Source: Verrucomicrobiota bacterium
GTDB lineage: Bacteria; Verrucomicrobiota; Verrucomicrobiia; Verrucomicrobiales; DEV007
Assembly (NCBI GenBank): GCA_030625775.1
Contig: DAOUQC010000017.1
Span: forward strand, 1-62,313
DNA length: 62,313 nucleotides
Direction: 5' to 3'
Shown in pieces: positions 1-9,058 of the stretch; the stretch's first letter is position 1, and each line of letters opens with the position of its first letter. A program made the translations under genes and the position numbers. The notes beneath the pieces were generated by a model, which had not been told where the DNA came from, made no database searches, and saw nothing but the letters and a program-made list of their open reading frames with translations.

Positions 1-49
1 GGGATTTGATGTCGTCTTCTGTGTAGCTGCCTGCTTCTCTTTTAGCCAT
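1..49 (-). CDS. Partial CDS leaving the window, possibly GyrB/ParE-like N terminus
   Basis: An ATG on the minus strand opens a frame of 16 codons (MAKREAGSYTEDDIKS) that runs off the left edge without a stop. The text resembles the first residues of type IIA topoisomerase B subunits in this group, which continue into an RPGMYIG motif that would lie outside the window. Nothing else supports the identity, and no strong ribosome binding site is visible. The roughly 200 bases up to the next gene hold no gene; they include a run of nine G at 201-209. Confidence 0.35.
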   Translation of the reverse strand, partial: MAKREAGSYTEDDIKS

Positions 50-250
50 GGTGTCTCAAGCTTTTCAGCCTTAGTCCCTTATCATTTAAGATTTCTTAAA
101 CGATTTCAACCACGGAGTTTCGATTTGTGGATTTTGTTGAGTAAGCAATTAAATATGAGTTCAAACGCTAGAGCGCCAAAATGTTGGGGACGTGTTGACA
201 GGGGGGGGGAAGGAGAATTTGAGAGCCTGAATGTGAAATGGGATTAATTG

Positions 251-2167
251 CTAATTTCCTTCGAGCATATTTTGAATGGCAACTAATCGCACACGTATTT
301 TGTAGATAGCAGCCATTGACTGGACTAATTCGTCTAAGCAGTTGGTATTATTGGAAAATTCTTCCGTGGAAACTAAATCAATATTTAGTCCCATATCAAA
401 GAAGTATTGGGCTTTATAGATATAGCCAAATTTTGAGACAAGATAATATGTGGTCAAGTATTTATAACCCTCAACCATGCTTAGATAGTCATTTCGTATT
501 TCAACAAGGGTTTCCCAAAGGTCAAGTTTACGGAGTTGAGTTTCCGCCTCAGTTTCTGTTGCCGCTTGCAGAATGGGGAGATCGGTTATGACACTAAGGC
601 GAATCCCACCTTCATGAGGACGGCTAAATAACTTGAACCAGTGCTCCCAATCTTTTTCGGAGAGTTTAATAAAGGCGTTGGTTTGAACTCTTTTGCCTTG
701 AGTCTGAATAAGGGGAGCTACTTCGGGAAGCTTCTCTTTGAGGCGCTCAATGAAAGTCTTCCTAGCTTCTTTCAAAAAGGTTCCTCGATGATAATCTATA
801 TCAGGTTTGTCAAAAGCATCTAAGCTTGTTACTGAGGAGAGTGAGATAATACTCTCTACGACTTCGCCCACATTTTCTTTTTTGGATACAATAAGCGCTT
901 TTAAGTTATTGAGAAGGCGAGAAATTGAGAGCGCTTTTTTTCTCAAGTGTAAATCGGAATCGCAAGCCTGAAATAGAACTTGTTCCCAAGTTTCATCGAA
1001 TTCTTCATTCTTGCTAATTTTAGTGATTTGGTCTGCGGTCAAATTTTTCAAGTTAAATTCTAAAGAGGTGTGCTCGTTCCACTTATCAAAGCCAGGTTGT
1101 TGGTCGATCATGCGGTAGATCTTAGGGTGTGCAACTTGAAGGCAAACAAGAGCGAAATTCACTTGCAGGTTAAGTTCCGCATCTTCTTCATCGGCCTCTT
1201 GTAAGCCCCTCGATTTGTTAATGCATTTGATCAGAGATAAAGAGTTAAGAAGTCGTTTTAAAGATCTAGGGTTATTTCCAACAGTAAGATTTGCAGATTG
1301 GGTTAAGAAGTTAATTAGCTCCTTATCTTGAGTTTGATTCTTGTTCAGATACTTAATAGAAAGCAAATTTTCAGAAAGAAAACTATCGATACTGTAGCTC
1401 GATACAGGCATGGAAAAGGGTAGTTGGATGATTTTATCAAAAAAAGATCGAAACTCCCTTTCATTGGCTTCACAAAATTTTCCAAATTTTGGTTCTAGGC
1501 CTTTGATGACCACATCATAATCAATGGCTAGTATGAAAATGCACTTTTTAAGTGAAAAGATGTTTTTAAGTAATTCCAATAGTTGAACTGCAACAGGAGG
1601 GTCTATTCTATCCAAGTCATCTATGAAGAAAATAATTCCTGTATTGCCGTCTTTTTCAATGCAGTGTGAGATCAGATTTTCAAGCTCGTCTCTCAGTGCG
1701 GCAATGCTTTTATCACCACTATCTGATAAGCTATCAGCAATTATATTTCCTACATTTTCAGCTAATTTATTGGCTTGTGTGAGAGCTATATTAGTAGCGA
1801 TATTACCTACTACTTTTCCAAGCTTTAAAAGCATTTTTTTCTTTTGGGTATCGTCTTGCTTTAGAATTACCATTATTCCGTCTATAAGCCCCGCCAAAAT
1901 GCCGATTAGCGCGTCTTTTGCATCCTTCATTAGGGCGTATTCCCAAGTGTTGAGCCAAACTCCATGATATTCACCATCTGTGCACAAGTCTCTTTCGAGT
2001 GTATTCATTAGTGAAGTTTTCCCACTGCCCCACTCACCTTGCAGAGCAATTGTAATGGGGGTAGCAGAATTACGAGTGAATTCAACTAAGCCTGATTTGA
2101 ATGGCGTAATTCCAAAAGTATCGGGTTCGGAAGACTTCAGAGGAAGGTCAATAACACTAGTGTGCAT
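251..2167 (-). CDS. KAP family P-loop NTPase
   Basis: The 638-residue protein has a Walker A motif (GEWGSGKTS) near residue 45 and a strong Walker B (IIFFIDDLDR) near residue 180, the signature pair of KAP NTPases (STAND-related ATPases seen in phage-exclusion proteins and accessory regions). A glycine- and alanine-rich stretch between the two motifs may contact membrane, as in many KAP proteins, but no clear transmembrane segment stands out. The C-terminal half is helical with no recognised domain. It lies at the downstream end of a minus-strand defence-like cluster, 98 bases from the next gene, so it could be cotranscribed or independent. A role in phage or plasmid exclusion is inferred from family and context only. 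Confidence 0.85.
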   Translation of the reverse strand: MHTSVIDLPLKSSEPDTFGITPFKSGLVEFTRNSATPITIALQGEWGSGKTSLMNTLERDLCTDGEYHGVWLNTWEYALMKDAKDALIGILAGLIDGIMVILKQDDTQKKKMLLKLGKVVGNIATNIALTQANKLAENVGNIIADSLSDSGDKSIAALRDELENLISHCIEKDGNTGIIFFIDDLDRIDPPVAVQLLELLKNIFSLKKCIFILAIDYDVVIKGLEPKFGKFCEANEREFRSFFDKIIQLPFSMPVSSYSIDSFLSENLLSIKYLNKNQTQDKELINFLTQSANLTVGNNPRSLKRLLNSLSLIKCINKSRGLQEADEEDAELNLQVNFALVCLQVAHPKIYRMIDQQPGFDKWNEHTSLEFNLKNLTADQITKISKNEEFDETWEQVLFQACDSDLHLRKKALSISRLLNNLKALIVSKKENVGEVVESIISLSSVTSLDAFDKPDIDYHRGTFLKEARKTFIERLKEKLPEVAPLIQTQGKRVQTNAFIKLSEKDWEHWFKLFSRPHEGGIRLSVITDLPILQAATETEAETQLRKLDLWETLVEIRNDYLSMVEGYKYLTTYYLVSKFGYIYKAQYFFDMGLNIDLVSTEEFSNNTNCLDELVQSMAAIYKIRVRLVAIQNMLEGN

Positions 2168-2265
2168 AAGGGTATCAATAGGGTAGAGGGGGTTTGCGTC
2201 AATAAATAACAGCGGAGATTGTTACGAGAGAGTAAAAGCTATCACCGTATATAAATCACATCGTA

Positions 2266-2997
2266 TTAGGTAATATTTTTTGCGTATTCTAATTTTATGG
2301 TATTTACGATTCCATCTACATATGAATCCTTAGAGATTGTTCTTTGATTAGGGTGATATGCGGCAATGTAAAGCCGACCATTCTTGTTTGCGAAGCTAGG
2401 TCCATCTGACTGGGTGGACATGTCGTTAAGGCTTAGCTTGTTTTGGAAAAAATAATGAGTCCCTCCAAAAATAACCACTTCTGGATTAATATCTTCGATT
2501 TGATTTATTAGAAAATCTTCATAGAGCGTGTAGTAGGATTGAATATCGATCCCTTCACTGGTGGTTCCGCCTGGGAATTTTTTGATGTTGATATAGGCGA
2601 GAGTGCGTAACGCATCTCGGACGTTGTCACTCTCCATCAAGTAGGGGGTATCAGCATAATTCAAAAATCCATTTGCGATTGAATAGGACACATAAGCCAT
2701 AGGAGGATAGGAGCCTTTGTTGTTTTCGAATTCCCCATTAAGTAGCAAGTCCCTAGTAACGCTCCATCCACCACCTTTTTCGTTGTCTTCTAAATTTTCC
2801 CAAGGCTCTTTAAGAATCCACAGAATTTTAATAGGAGCTAGCTTGAAGCGACATTCATCAACAATTCCGTCAAAAATTGGATCGTGAAGTTCTTCATTGT
2901 CTTTAGCAAGTGCGATGAATGTATTTTCTGATGTAGTGGAGTTCATAATATGATTTTGTGTTTGGGCTGAAATGTTTCGGCTATCCTTTTTCTTCAC
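2266..2997 (-). CDS. UDG-fold-like hypothetical protein
   Basis: The 243-residue protein shows the layout of uracil-DNA-glycosylase-like folds: an early strand plus loop (KILWILKEPWEN, about residue 57), a middle strand (PEVVIFGGTHYF) and a late histidine motif (AAYHPNQR) where UDG proteins keep their catalytic histidine. The family call is tentative. The chosen start is GTG at 2997 because GGAAG lies 7 bases upstream; it overlaps the preceding nuclease gene by 17 bases. An ATG at 2946 would avoid the overlap but has no ribosome binding site. The overlap indicates translational coupling to the DUF2779 nuclease, so it may act on DNA in the same pathway. Confidence 0.55.
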   Translation of the reverse strand: MKKKDSRNISAQTQNHIMNSTTSENTFIALAKDNEELHDPIFDGIVDECRFKLAPIKILWILKEPWENLEDNEKGGGWSVTRDLLLNGEFENNKGSYPPMAYVSYSIANGFLNYADTPYLMESDNVRDALRTLAYINIKKFPGGTTSEGIDIQSYYTLYEDFLINQIEDINPEVVIFGGTHYFFQNKLSLNDMSTQSDGPSFANKNGRLYIAAYHPNQRTISKDSYVDGIVNTIKLEYAKNIT

Positions 2998-4465
2998 GAA
3001 AGAACTTCCAAACCTCCACTAAAGCTAACGTATCAAGTTGGCAGTAATCGAGCAGTTGGCGTTCGATGGCTTTTTTTCGTTGGGGTGAGATGTCAATTGC
3101 GATGGCTTCTTTGAATGTTTCGACTGCCATGCAGCCGTCGGCTACGCCGTCGAGATTGTCGTAAGATAGTTCGGGACAGATTGCGGGTAATACGGACTTG
3201 AGGCTCCAGCTTCCGTGTTGACTCGGGTGGTAATAGCGGTTGCGGGCGATAGGTAGGAGATCGATCACTCTTTCTATGATGGATTCGAGCGCAAGTTGGT
3301 GCTGTGGAAAACGTTTACCTAGATCTCGCATGACTCGTTTTTCAAAGCTTGCATTGTAGGTAAATACAACACCTTCATTGCCACAGTGTTTTATCAGTGC
3401 AATGGCGAGAGATTCCGAGGGGTCTGATCCGCTTAGATCGAGAAACTCGTGGTGTGATAGGGCTCCTTTTTTACCGCTACAGTGAAGACTGTATTGAAAA
3501 GGAATCTGCTGGTAGGGGCGTGTTCCTTTCCAAATAGGAACCGCAAACATAGCGGTTTCAAAATCAAGGAATCTTGCGGGGAATCCATAGGGCGCAAGAT
3601 CAGCTGCTGCGCCGTCGGCATCAAAATAAGCTTCGCCACTTAAGCTTTGTTCTTTCACTCGCAACTGTTTCCAGGACAAATAGTCATCAGGCACTTGTCG
3701 GAGATCGTAGATCTCTTGTGACTTCATTTCTTGCTGTTTGTTCGCGCTGAAATTAGGTAATGAGGATAGTGGGTATTCGGCGGTGATTTCATCGGGGCTG
3801 CAGTAATTACAGAATGAACAATGGTGGGGCTGATGGCATTGCTCCCCGGTTTCAATCTCCGGCTCAGCACTGAGCGCGGCGATTTTCTGAGCTTCTTCGA
3901 TCCACTTTGCAACTTCTCCTTGACGGGATTTCACTTCTTCGGTGAAATCCACCTCATGCAATAAACCCTGATAATCACGATCACCCGGATAGACAAAGGT
4001 ATTGTTCACATGTGCCAATGAAACCGATGTCAAATCTACCCCAGCAGCATTCGCCACATAACTTTGAACGGCAATGTCATCACGGTGATAGCCTTTTACT
4101 CCAGTGCTGGCTTTTACTTCGATCATGTCCCAGCTGAGACCGGACTCGGACGGTCGTGGTAGCATCACGTCTGCGAAGGCCAGTGCTCCGGCGGCTTTGA
4201 AGCCTGCTTCAAAGATAGGAGCTTCACCTTTCTGTAGTAAGTAGGCACTCTTGGAAAAAGCCTTTTCGAATCCGAGAGTTTCGATATCAATGAGAGTTCC
4301 ATTATCATCATAAATCTCTTGTGCCACATCGCCGACTTCGTTGCCTATGCTAAAGGTGATGACCGAAGCGGAATCATCGCGTAAGTCTGAGCGATGGATT
4401 TCGAGCCACAGGCGTTTGGGGCATTGACGATAAGCGAGGATTTTTGATTTCGAAAGATGGCGCAT
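2981..4465 (-). CDS. DUF2779 protein: Cas4-like nuclease plus DEDD exonuclease-like domain
   Basis: The 494-residue protein combines two nuclease-like halves. The N-terminal half starts with the Cas4/RecB-like SKSKILAYRQCPKRLWL segment, has a PD-(D/E)XK-like core (MIEVKAST, about residue 120) and a cysteine cluster (CHQPHHCSFCNYC, about 210-222) that with the first cysteine could hold a 4Fe-4S cluster. The C-terminal half has exonuclease-type acidic motifs: FLDFETA (about 300), TYNASFEKR and YCQLDTLALV (about 475). This matches DUF2779. It starts 2 bases after the WYL gene stop and overlaps the UDG-like gene, so it sits in a tight operon. DNA processing in defence is the likely role; the substrate is unknown. 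Confidence 0.8.
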   Translation of the reverse strand: MRHLSKSKILAYRQCPKRLWLEIHRSDLRDDSASVITFSIGNEVGDVAQEIYDDNGTLIDIETLGFEKAFSKSAYLLQKGEAPIFEAGFKAAGALAFADVMLPRPSESGLSWDMIEVKASTGVKGYHRDDIAVQSYVANAAGVDLTSVSLAHVNNTFVYPGDRDYQGLLHEVDFTEEVKSRQGEVAKWIEEAQKIAALSAEPEIETGEQCHQPHHCSFCNYCSPDEITAEYPLSSLPNFSANKQQEMKSQEIYDLRQVPDDYLSWKQLRVKEQSLSGEAYFDADGAAADLAPYGFPARFLDFETAMFAVPIWKGTRPYQQIPFQYSLHCSGKKGALSHHEFLDLSGSDPSESLAIALIKHCGNEGVVFTYNASFEKRVMRDLGKRFPQHQLALESIIERVIDLLPIARNRYYHPSQHGSWSLKSVLPAICPELSYDNLDGVADGCMAVETFKEAIAIDISPQRKKAIERQLLDYCQLDTLALVEVWKFFREEKG

Positions 4466-4467
4466 GA

Positions 4468-5487
4468 TTATTGGGGCAGTTGGTTTCCGTTGTAGGATTT
4501 GAGTGTTTCTTCAAGCTGGTTGACGATGTCGTTTTTCAGGGCTTTGGGCTGTTGAACAAGAATCGAACTGCCTTGTGACAATACCCAAAATCGAAGTTGC
4601 CAGGAATCAAACACGGTTGCGGTAAGAAATTGCACGCCCTTTTTTGCTACGATTCTTTGATCGGTCGAGAGTGGTGTTTCTTTGAGTAAAGAGGACAAGC
4701 TATCGCTGATTTTTGCTTTTAAGGTGATGGTTTTGCCTGCTCCGAATTGGGCTCCGCCTTGATCCATGAATCCTTCCAAGGAGAAGCCTTTTGGTCGCCG
4801 GGATTTCTCTTTTGTTGGCACCGCGGAGTCCATGCGGTGAAGGGCATAGAATACGGGTTTATCATAATTAAAGGTAGTGGCAAGGAGGTAAGAGCGAACT
4901 CCTTGTTGAACCATTGCCAGAGGATGGACCAATAGTTCCTTGCACTGACTTGCGTCTGCCGAGCGGTATTCTATTTCGAGTTGTTTCTGTTGGAGTAGGG
5001 AATTTTGCACTTCATGCATGATGCTGGCGGGGATATCAGGAGGGAGGAAGTTTATGCCAGGAGGGATGTAACGAACGATGTCAGCCCAGTTTGAGTATTG
5101 ATTGCTCGATAGGTTTGTAAGTTTTTTACGAGCTTGATCGAAACGGTTTCTCAAAACCCGATAAAAAGTATCTGGAACTAACTGGTGCAGCAAGTCTTCC
5201 AGCAGGCCGAGAGAGACAGCTTCTGGCAGATTCATTCCAGGAATAGTGAGCGGGGCGACCTTCTCCCAATACCATCCGTAAGGTTTAGAGCTTTGATTGC
5301 AAAGCAAAGGGAAAACAGCGTTCAAATCAACAAGATCACGTTCGATGGTTCGTTTGGTGACATTATAACCTGCAGTGACTAACGCGGCGCGCATTTCGCT
5401 GGCGGTTTTGCCTGGCAAGCTCTTGGGCAATAACTTCATGAGTTCCCATTGACGGGACAGGGTGGATTCTTTACTGACTCTTGGCAT
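4468..5487 (-). CDS. WYL-domain transcriptional regulator
   Basis: The 339-residue protein begins with a winged helix-turn-helix (SRQWELMKLLPKSLPGKTA to RTIERDLVDL, about residues 10-60), followed by a WYL domain (EIEYRSADAS through LLVHPLAMVQQGVRSYLLATTF) and a WCX-like tail. WYL domains bind nucleic-acid-like ligands and control many defence operons. The frame is open further upstream, but the ATG at 5487 (MPRVSKES) is chosen because the extra 57 residues are low-quality sequence that overlaps the ATPase gene. It lies 32 bases after the ATPase stop and 2 bases before the nuclease, so it probably regulates its own operon. Confidence 0.85.
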   Translation of the reverse strand: MPRVSKESTLSRQWELMKLLPKSLPGKTASEMRAALVTAGYNVTKRTIERDLVDLNAVFPLLCNQSSKPYGWYWEKVAPLTIPGMNLPEAVSLGLLEDLLHQLVPDTFYRVLRNRFDQARKKLTNLSSNQYSNWADIVRYIPPGINFLPPDIPASIMHEVQNSLLQQKQLEIEYRSADASQCKELLVHPLAMVQQGVRSYLLATTFNYDKPVFYALHRMDSAVPTKEKSRRPKGFSLEGFMDQGGAQFGAGKTITLKAKISDSLSSLLKETPLSTDQRIVAKKGVQFLTATVFDSWQLRFWVLSQGSSILVQQPKALKNDIVNQLEETLKSYNGNQLPQ

Positions 5488-5519
5488 AAGGGTAGAAGAT
5501 TGGGGTTTATATAATTGTA

Positions 5520-7574
5520 TTAAGCAAATCCTATTGGGCGTGGTGGAGTACTCTTGTAATTGATTTCCTCGCTCACCGCAGCAACCAAGGCATCTGCGTT
5601 CATAAAGGGTTCGAAACGATGGCGACGGGCGGCCAAGGCGAAGTCGCCGGGTGTACAATTTGTTAGATTGGATGCTAGATTTTTAGATCTTGCCGAGGGT
5701 TTTGTTAAACCGAGCTGGTGGCATTGATTTAGCAATAATTTCTCGACTTGCTCTCCTCGAAGATAATCAAAATAGAGTTTAAGATCAAAACGTCGTAGGC
5801 TCGCAGGGTCGAGCGCTTCGAGGCGGTTGGTGGAGGCGATCATGATGCCGGGGAAGGATTCGATACGGGTGAGCATTTCGTTCACCGCAGTGTTCTCCCA
5901 AGACTTGCGGGATTGCGTTCGTTCAGAGAGAAACGAATCTATTTCATCCAGAAGTAGAATGGCTCCCTCGCTCTCGGCTTCTTCAAAAGCCTCTCCAATT
6001 TGTCTTTCTGTCATTCCAACATACGGGCCGAGAAGTTCGGATGCTTTTTTTGCGATCAGCGGACGGTCGAGTTCGGCGGCCAACCAGTGCCCAAAAGAGG
6101 TTTTTCCTGTACCCGCAGGGCCATAGAGGCAAAGCCGCGCGGCGGGCACGGAATGCAATTTTTCAGCAATGGATCCGAGATCCTGGGCAGTGTTGAGGAA
6201 GTCGAGATTGTAGTGTTTGCAACCTTCACTCCCAGCTTTCATTCTGAATGGATCAGCATGCCCTTGTGCTTTGAGGGTGCTCGAAAGAAGTCGGCTAATG
6301 GCCTCGCCTTGTTGAGGCCGAGAGGCTTTGCCGCCTCCGCTTCGTATCACCTTGCCAGCACGCTCTAAAACGGCAGGCGCAATGGTATCTGCGGCAGCGA
6401 TTTTGTTCACCCAATTCACGTCGATCAAGTCGCCGACTACGGATTCGGCAATTACTAGGCGCTCAGCTTTGGGAGGCACAGGAACCTCAATAATCATATC
6501 AAAACGGCGGGCGAACGCCGGATCCAAACCGGTGATTGTGTTTGAAATCCAAAAAACCGGCCAACGATTGCGCTCAAGCATTTGATTGAACCAACCTTTA
6601 TGGGTGGAGGCAACTGAACGGTCTGTGAATGAAGCTGAAAAAACATCCTCGGCTTCATCAAAGACCAGTAGTGACGGACGGTTGGAGAGAAAGGTGTCGG
6701 CAAAACTCAGGCTTTTGAGTCGGTCTTCCGGCGAAGTGAATAACATGCCTTTGGTGGAAGTCTCAACTTCGAAAACAGGTAATCCCATTTCTTTCCCCAC
6801 AGCTCGGGAGAGCTGGGTTTTTCCGGTGCCGGGAACGCCATGTAGCAAAATATTGGTGCCATGATTTTGTTGTTGAGTGACTTGCTTGAGGTGTGCCAGC
6901 AAGAGCAGGATGTCATTTTTTAAATGTGGGTATTGAGCTAGTGAAAGTTTGGAGGTTTCAGGTAGCGTCACACCAAATTCTTTCATCACCGTGGCTTCGT
7001 CATACTTTTCGTAAAAGAGCAATCGTGCAGCTCTTTCGGAATCGAATTCAAAACCATTGCTGGATTTTTCGGAAATCAATCCACAGCTTCTCAATGGTCC
7101 ATCCGAGGTTAAAGCGCGTTCAACGGTCGATCGAGGAAGGTTTAGAATCTTGCCTAAAAATCTGGAGGGGTCACGCTGCAGCAAACCGTCAAGAACCTGA
7201 TAAGTATCTTTCAATACAGATTCTATTTTCAGACAGATAAAAAATTTAAGGATTTTTAACTCATCGGAATGAATTCCAGTAGCTTGTGAGAATTTATCAA
7301 TATTGTTCTTTGCCTGACGAGGCAATCCGATAGCTCTATTGCTAAGTTCTAAAGATTGCAGCATCTTGTCCATCACCTTGAAGACATGAACGCGGGAGGG
7401 GTCGTCATCCCATATTGAGATTCCTAAATAGTGGGCAATATCGTGATCAGCAAATCTAAGTCCCAAGCGGGATGTCTCAAAAAATAAATGCCTGCCAACA
7501 GAGGGGCAAAAAGCCCGTAGGATCCAAAGAGCACATTGGCGTTGAAAGGCGGTTGTGAAGCGGCTAATTGGCAT
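5520..7574 (-). CDS. Tandem AAA+ ATPase
   Basis: The 684-residue protein has two AAA+ modules. Module 1 has Walker A GVPGTGKTQ near residue 246, Walker B SLLVFDEAEDVF near 301 and an RRFD arginine-finger segment. Module 2 has Walker A GPAGTGKTS near 485, Walker B ILLLDEIDSFL near 545 and a second RRFD. The roughly 220-residue N-terminal region is unrecognised and probably binds substrate or partner. The Cdc48/NSF-like arrangement suggests a ring that remodels proteins or nucleoprotein. It is the first gene of a minus-strand operon with the WYL regulator, a DUF2779 nuclease and a UDG-like protein. Confidence 0.85.
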   Translation of the reverse strand: MPISRFTTAFQRQCALWILRAFCPSVGRHLFFETSRLGLRFADHDIAHYLGISIWDDDPSRVHVFKVMDKMLQSLELSNRAIGLPRQAKNNIDKFSQATGIHSDELKILKFFICLKIESVLKDTYQVLDGLLQRDPSRFLGKILNLPRSTVERALTSDGPLRSCGLISEKSSNGFEFDSERAARLLFYEKYDEATVMKEFGVTLPETSKLSLAQYPHLKNDILLLLAHLKQVTQQQNHGTNILLHGVPGTGKTQLSRAVGKEMGLPVFEVETSTKGMLFTSPEDRLKSLSFADTFLSNRPSLLVFDEAEDVFSASFTDRSVASTHKGWFNQMLERNRWPVFWISNTITGLDPAFARRFDMIIEVPVPPKAERLVIAESVVGDLIDVNWVNKIAAADTIAPAVLERAGKVIRSGGGKASRPQQGEAISRLLSSTLKAQGHADPFRMKAGSEGCKHYNLDFLNTAQDLGSIAEKLHSVPAARLCLYGPAGTGKTSFGHWLAAELDRPLIAKKASELLGPYVGMTERQIGEAFEEAESEGAILLLDEIDSFLSERTQSRKSWENTAVNEMLTRIESFPGIMIASTNRLEALDPASLRRFDLKLYFDYLRGEQVEKLLLNQCHQLGLTKPSARSKNLASNLTNCTPGDFALAARRHRFEPFMNADALVAAVSEEINYKSTPPRPIGFA

Positions 7575-7756
7575 AAGATTTTTTTGTTGCCATAGCTTAG
7601 CACAAACTGCGACATAATAGGTCGCAGTCGATCAATGAATAGTAATTTTTCTCGCAGAGGGATTGAAAGTTGTCATCAATAAATTCTTAATTGCTTGGGA
7701 CTGTGATGAGAGTAATATCTCAGTAACTTTCAGTAACATTAAACAGGAAATCCAGA

Positions 7757-8974
7757 ATGTTAGATAAGCAAGCGATTAGACTGCTCCTACTTGTAAAGAC
7801 GATCTGTCACTACGAATCCGAATTAGAGAGCCAGTCAGGTGAGCGATTTAATTTGCTGCAAATACTTAAAGTTGGGCATTTGGAAGTAAAAACGCACTCC
7901 CCGATTCTTGCAGAGTTACTTGATCCGTTAGGTAGTCACGGGCAAGGATGCTGCTTTCTAAAACTGTTTGTAGATCAGTTGGGGGGAAGCGAAAAAGGTG
8001 TTGAGGAAGAAATCTCTACAGAGTGCTTTATTGTAGAAGGTGCGGAAGTCAAGATGGAGCATCATATTGGACGGGTTACTGAAACGGAAGGTGGCCGGAT
8101 AGATATCCTCATTCGAGATTCGGCTAAGAAGCACATTCTTATTGAAAATAAAATTTATGCGGGTGAACAAGAGAATCAAATCCTGAGATATCAACAATAT
8201 GACCAGAAAGCTCATATTATTTTTTTGACCTTAGATGGAAGGTCTCCAACTAGCGCAGGAGAGATGCCTATTGAGAAAATCCAGTGCATCTCATACGAAA
8301 AGGATATCATTGAATGGCTGGAAGCGTGCAGGAAAGAAGTGGCTACAGTCCCAATCGTTAGAGAATCACTCACTCAGTATATCAACTTGATCAAGATACT
8401 TACCAATCAAAATACCAGCAGCCGTATGAGTCAGACAATCACAGAGGAAATTTTAAAATCTAAAGAGTGTTTCCAAGCCTATTACGCTCTCAGAAATTCC
8501 GAAACAGAGCTTCAGGTAAGGATAAAAAATAGAATTGATTCAAAGCTCATAGAGTTGGCAAAAGATAAATCTGTCGATTTAGAATATTGCTCAGCTAAAG
8601 AGGCGAAAGGGGCCCCAATATTTGATTTTAAATGCAAGGCTTGGGATGATGAAGGGTTCTGTATACGTTTTGAGTTTGATACTAGGAACTATAGGGATTT
8701 TTCTTTTGGAATTTATGATACTGGAGAGATGGGGCCTGAGGGTAGACGCACGATAAAAGAAAAATTTGAGGGAACGTATAAATCGGTGAACGGAGGCGGT
8801 AAATACCCCGAATGGCCAACTTGGATATACTGGGATGCTTACAGGCATTGGGATGCCGAGACACTGGAGGGTATTTATTTCGACACAGAAATCTTCATCG
8901 CTGATTTCAAACGAGAGCTAGTAAAGTTGAAAGAAATCTGCGACGATTTTGTTAAAGGTAGATGTCCTTCATGA
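7757..8974 (+). CDS. PD-(D/E)XK nuclease superfamily protein (PDDEXK_4-like)
   Basis: The 405-residue protein opens with a helical segment ending LEVKTHSPILAELLDP, then a nuclease core GGRIDILIRDSAKKHILIENKIYAGEQENQ (about residues 113-143, split here by the ID...ENK catalytic pattern) and NQILRYQQY. This layout is typical of the PF14281-type PD-(D/E)XK family of unknown function that is common in defence islands. The C-terminal half is unassigned. AGGA lies about 9 bases upstream of the ATG. It is divergent from the AAA+ operon across 182 bases and ends 84 bases before the DnaE-like gene, with which it could be cotranscribed. Confidence 0.75.
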   Translation: MLDKQAIRLLLLVKTICHYESELESQSGERFNLLQILKVGHLEVKTHSPILAELLDPLGSHGQGCCFLKLFVDQLGGSEKGVEEEISTECFIVEGAEVKMEHHIGRVTETEGGRIDILIRDSAKKHILIENKIYAGEQENQILRYQQYDQKAHIIFLTLDGRSPTSAGEMPIEKIQCISYEKDIIEWLEACRKEVATVPIVRESLTQYINLIKILTNQNTSSRMSQTITEEILKSKECFQAYYALRNSETELQVRIKNRIDSKLIELAKDKSVDLEYCSAKEAKGAPIFDFKCKAWDDEGFCIRFEFDTRNYRDFSFGIYDTGEMGPEGRRTIKEKFEGTYKSVNGGGKYPEWPTWIYWDAYRHWDAETLEGIYFDTEIFIADFKRELVKLKEICDDFVKGRCPS

Positions 8975-9058
8975 GTTAGAAATTTTTGCTCTTTGTGGAG
9001 AGTCGCTCTTCAGAAAAGTGCCGGAATGCAGCTCGTGGAAAGATTCAAATTTATCACT

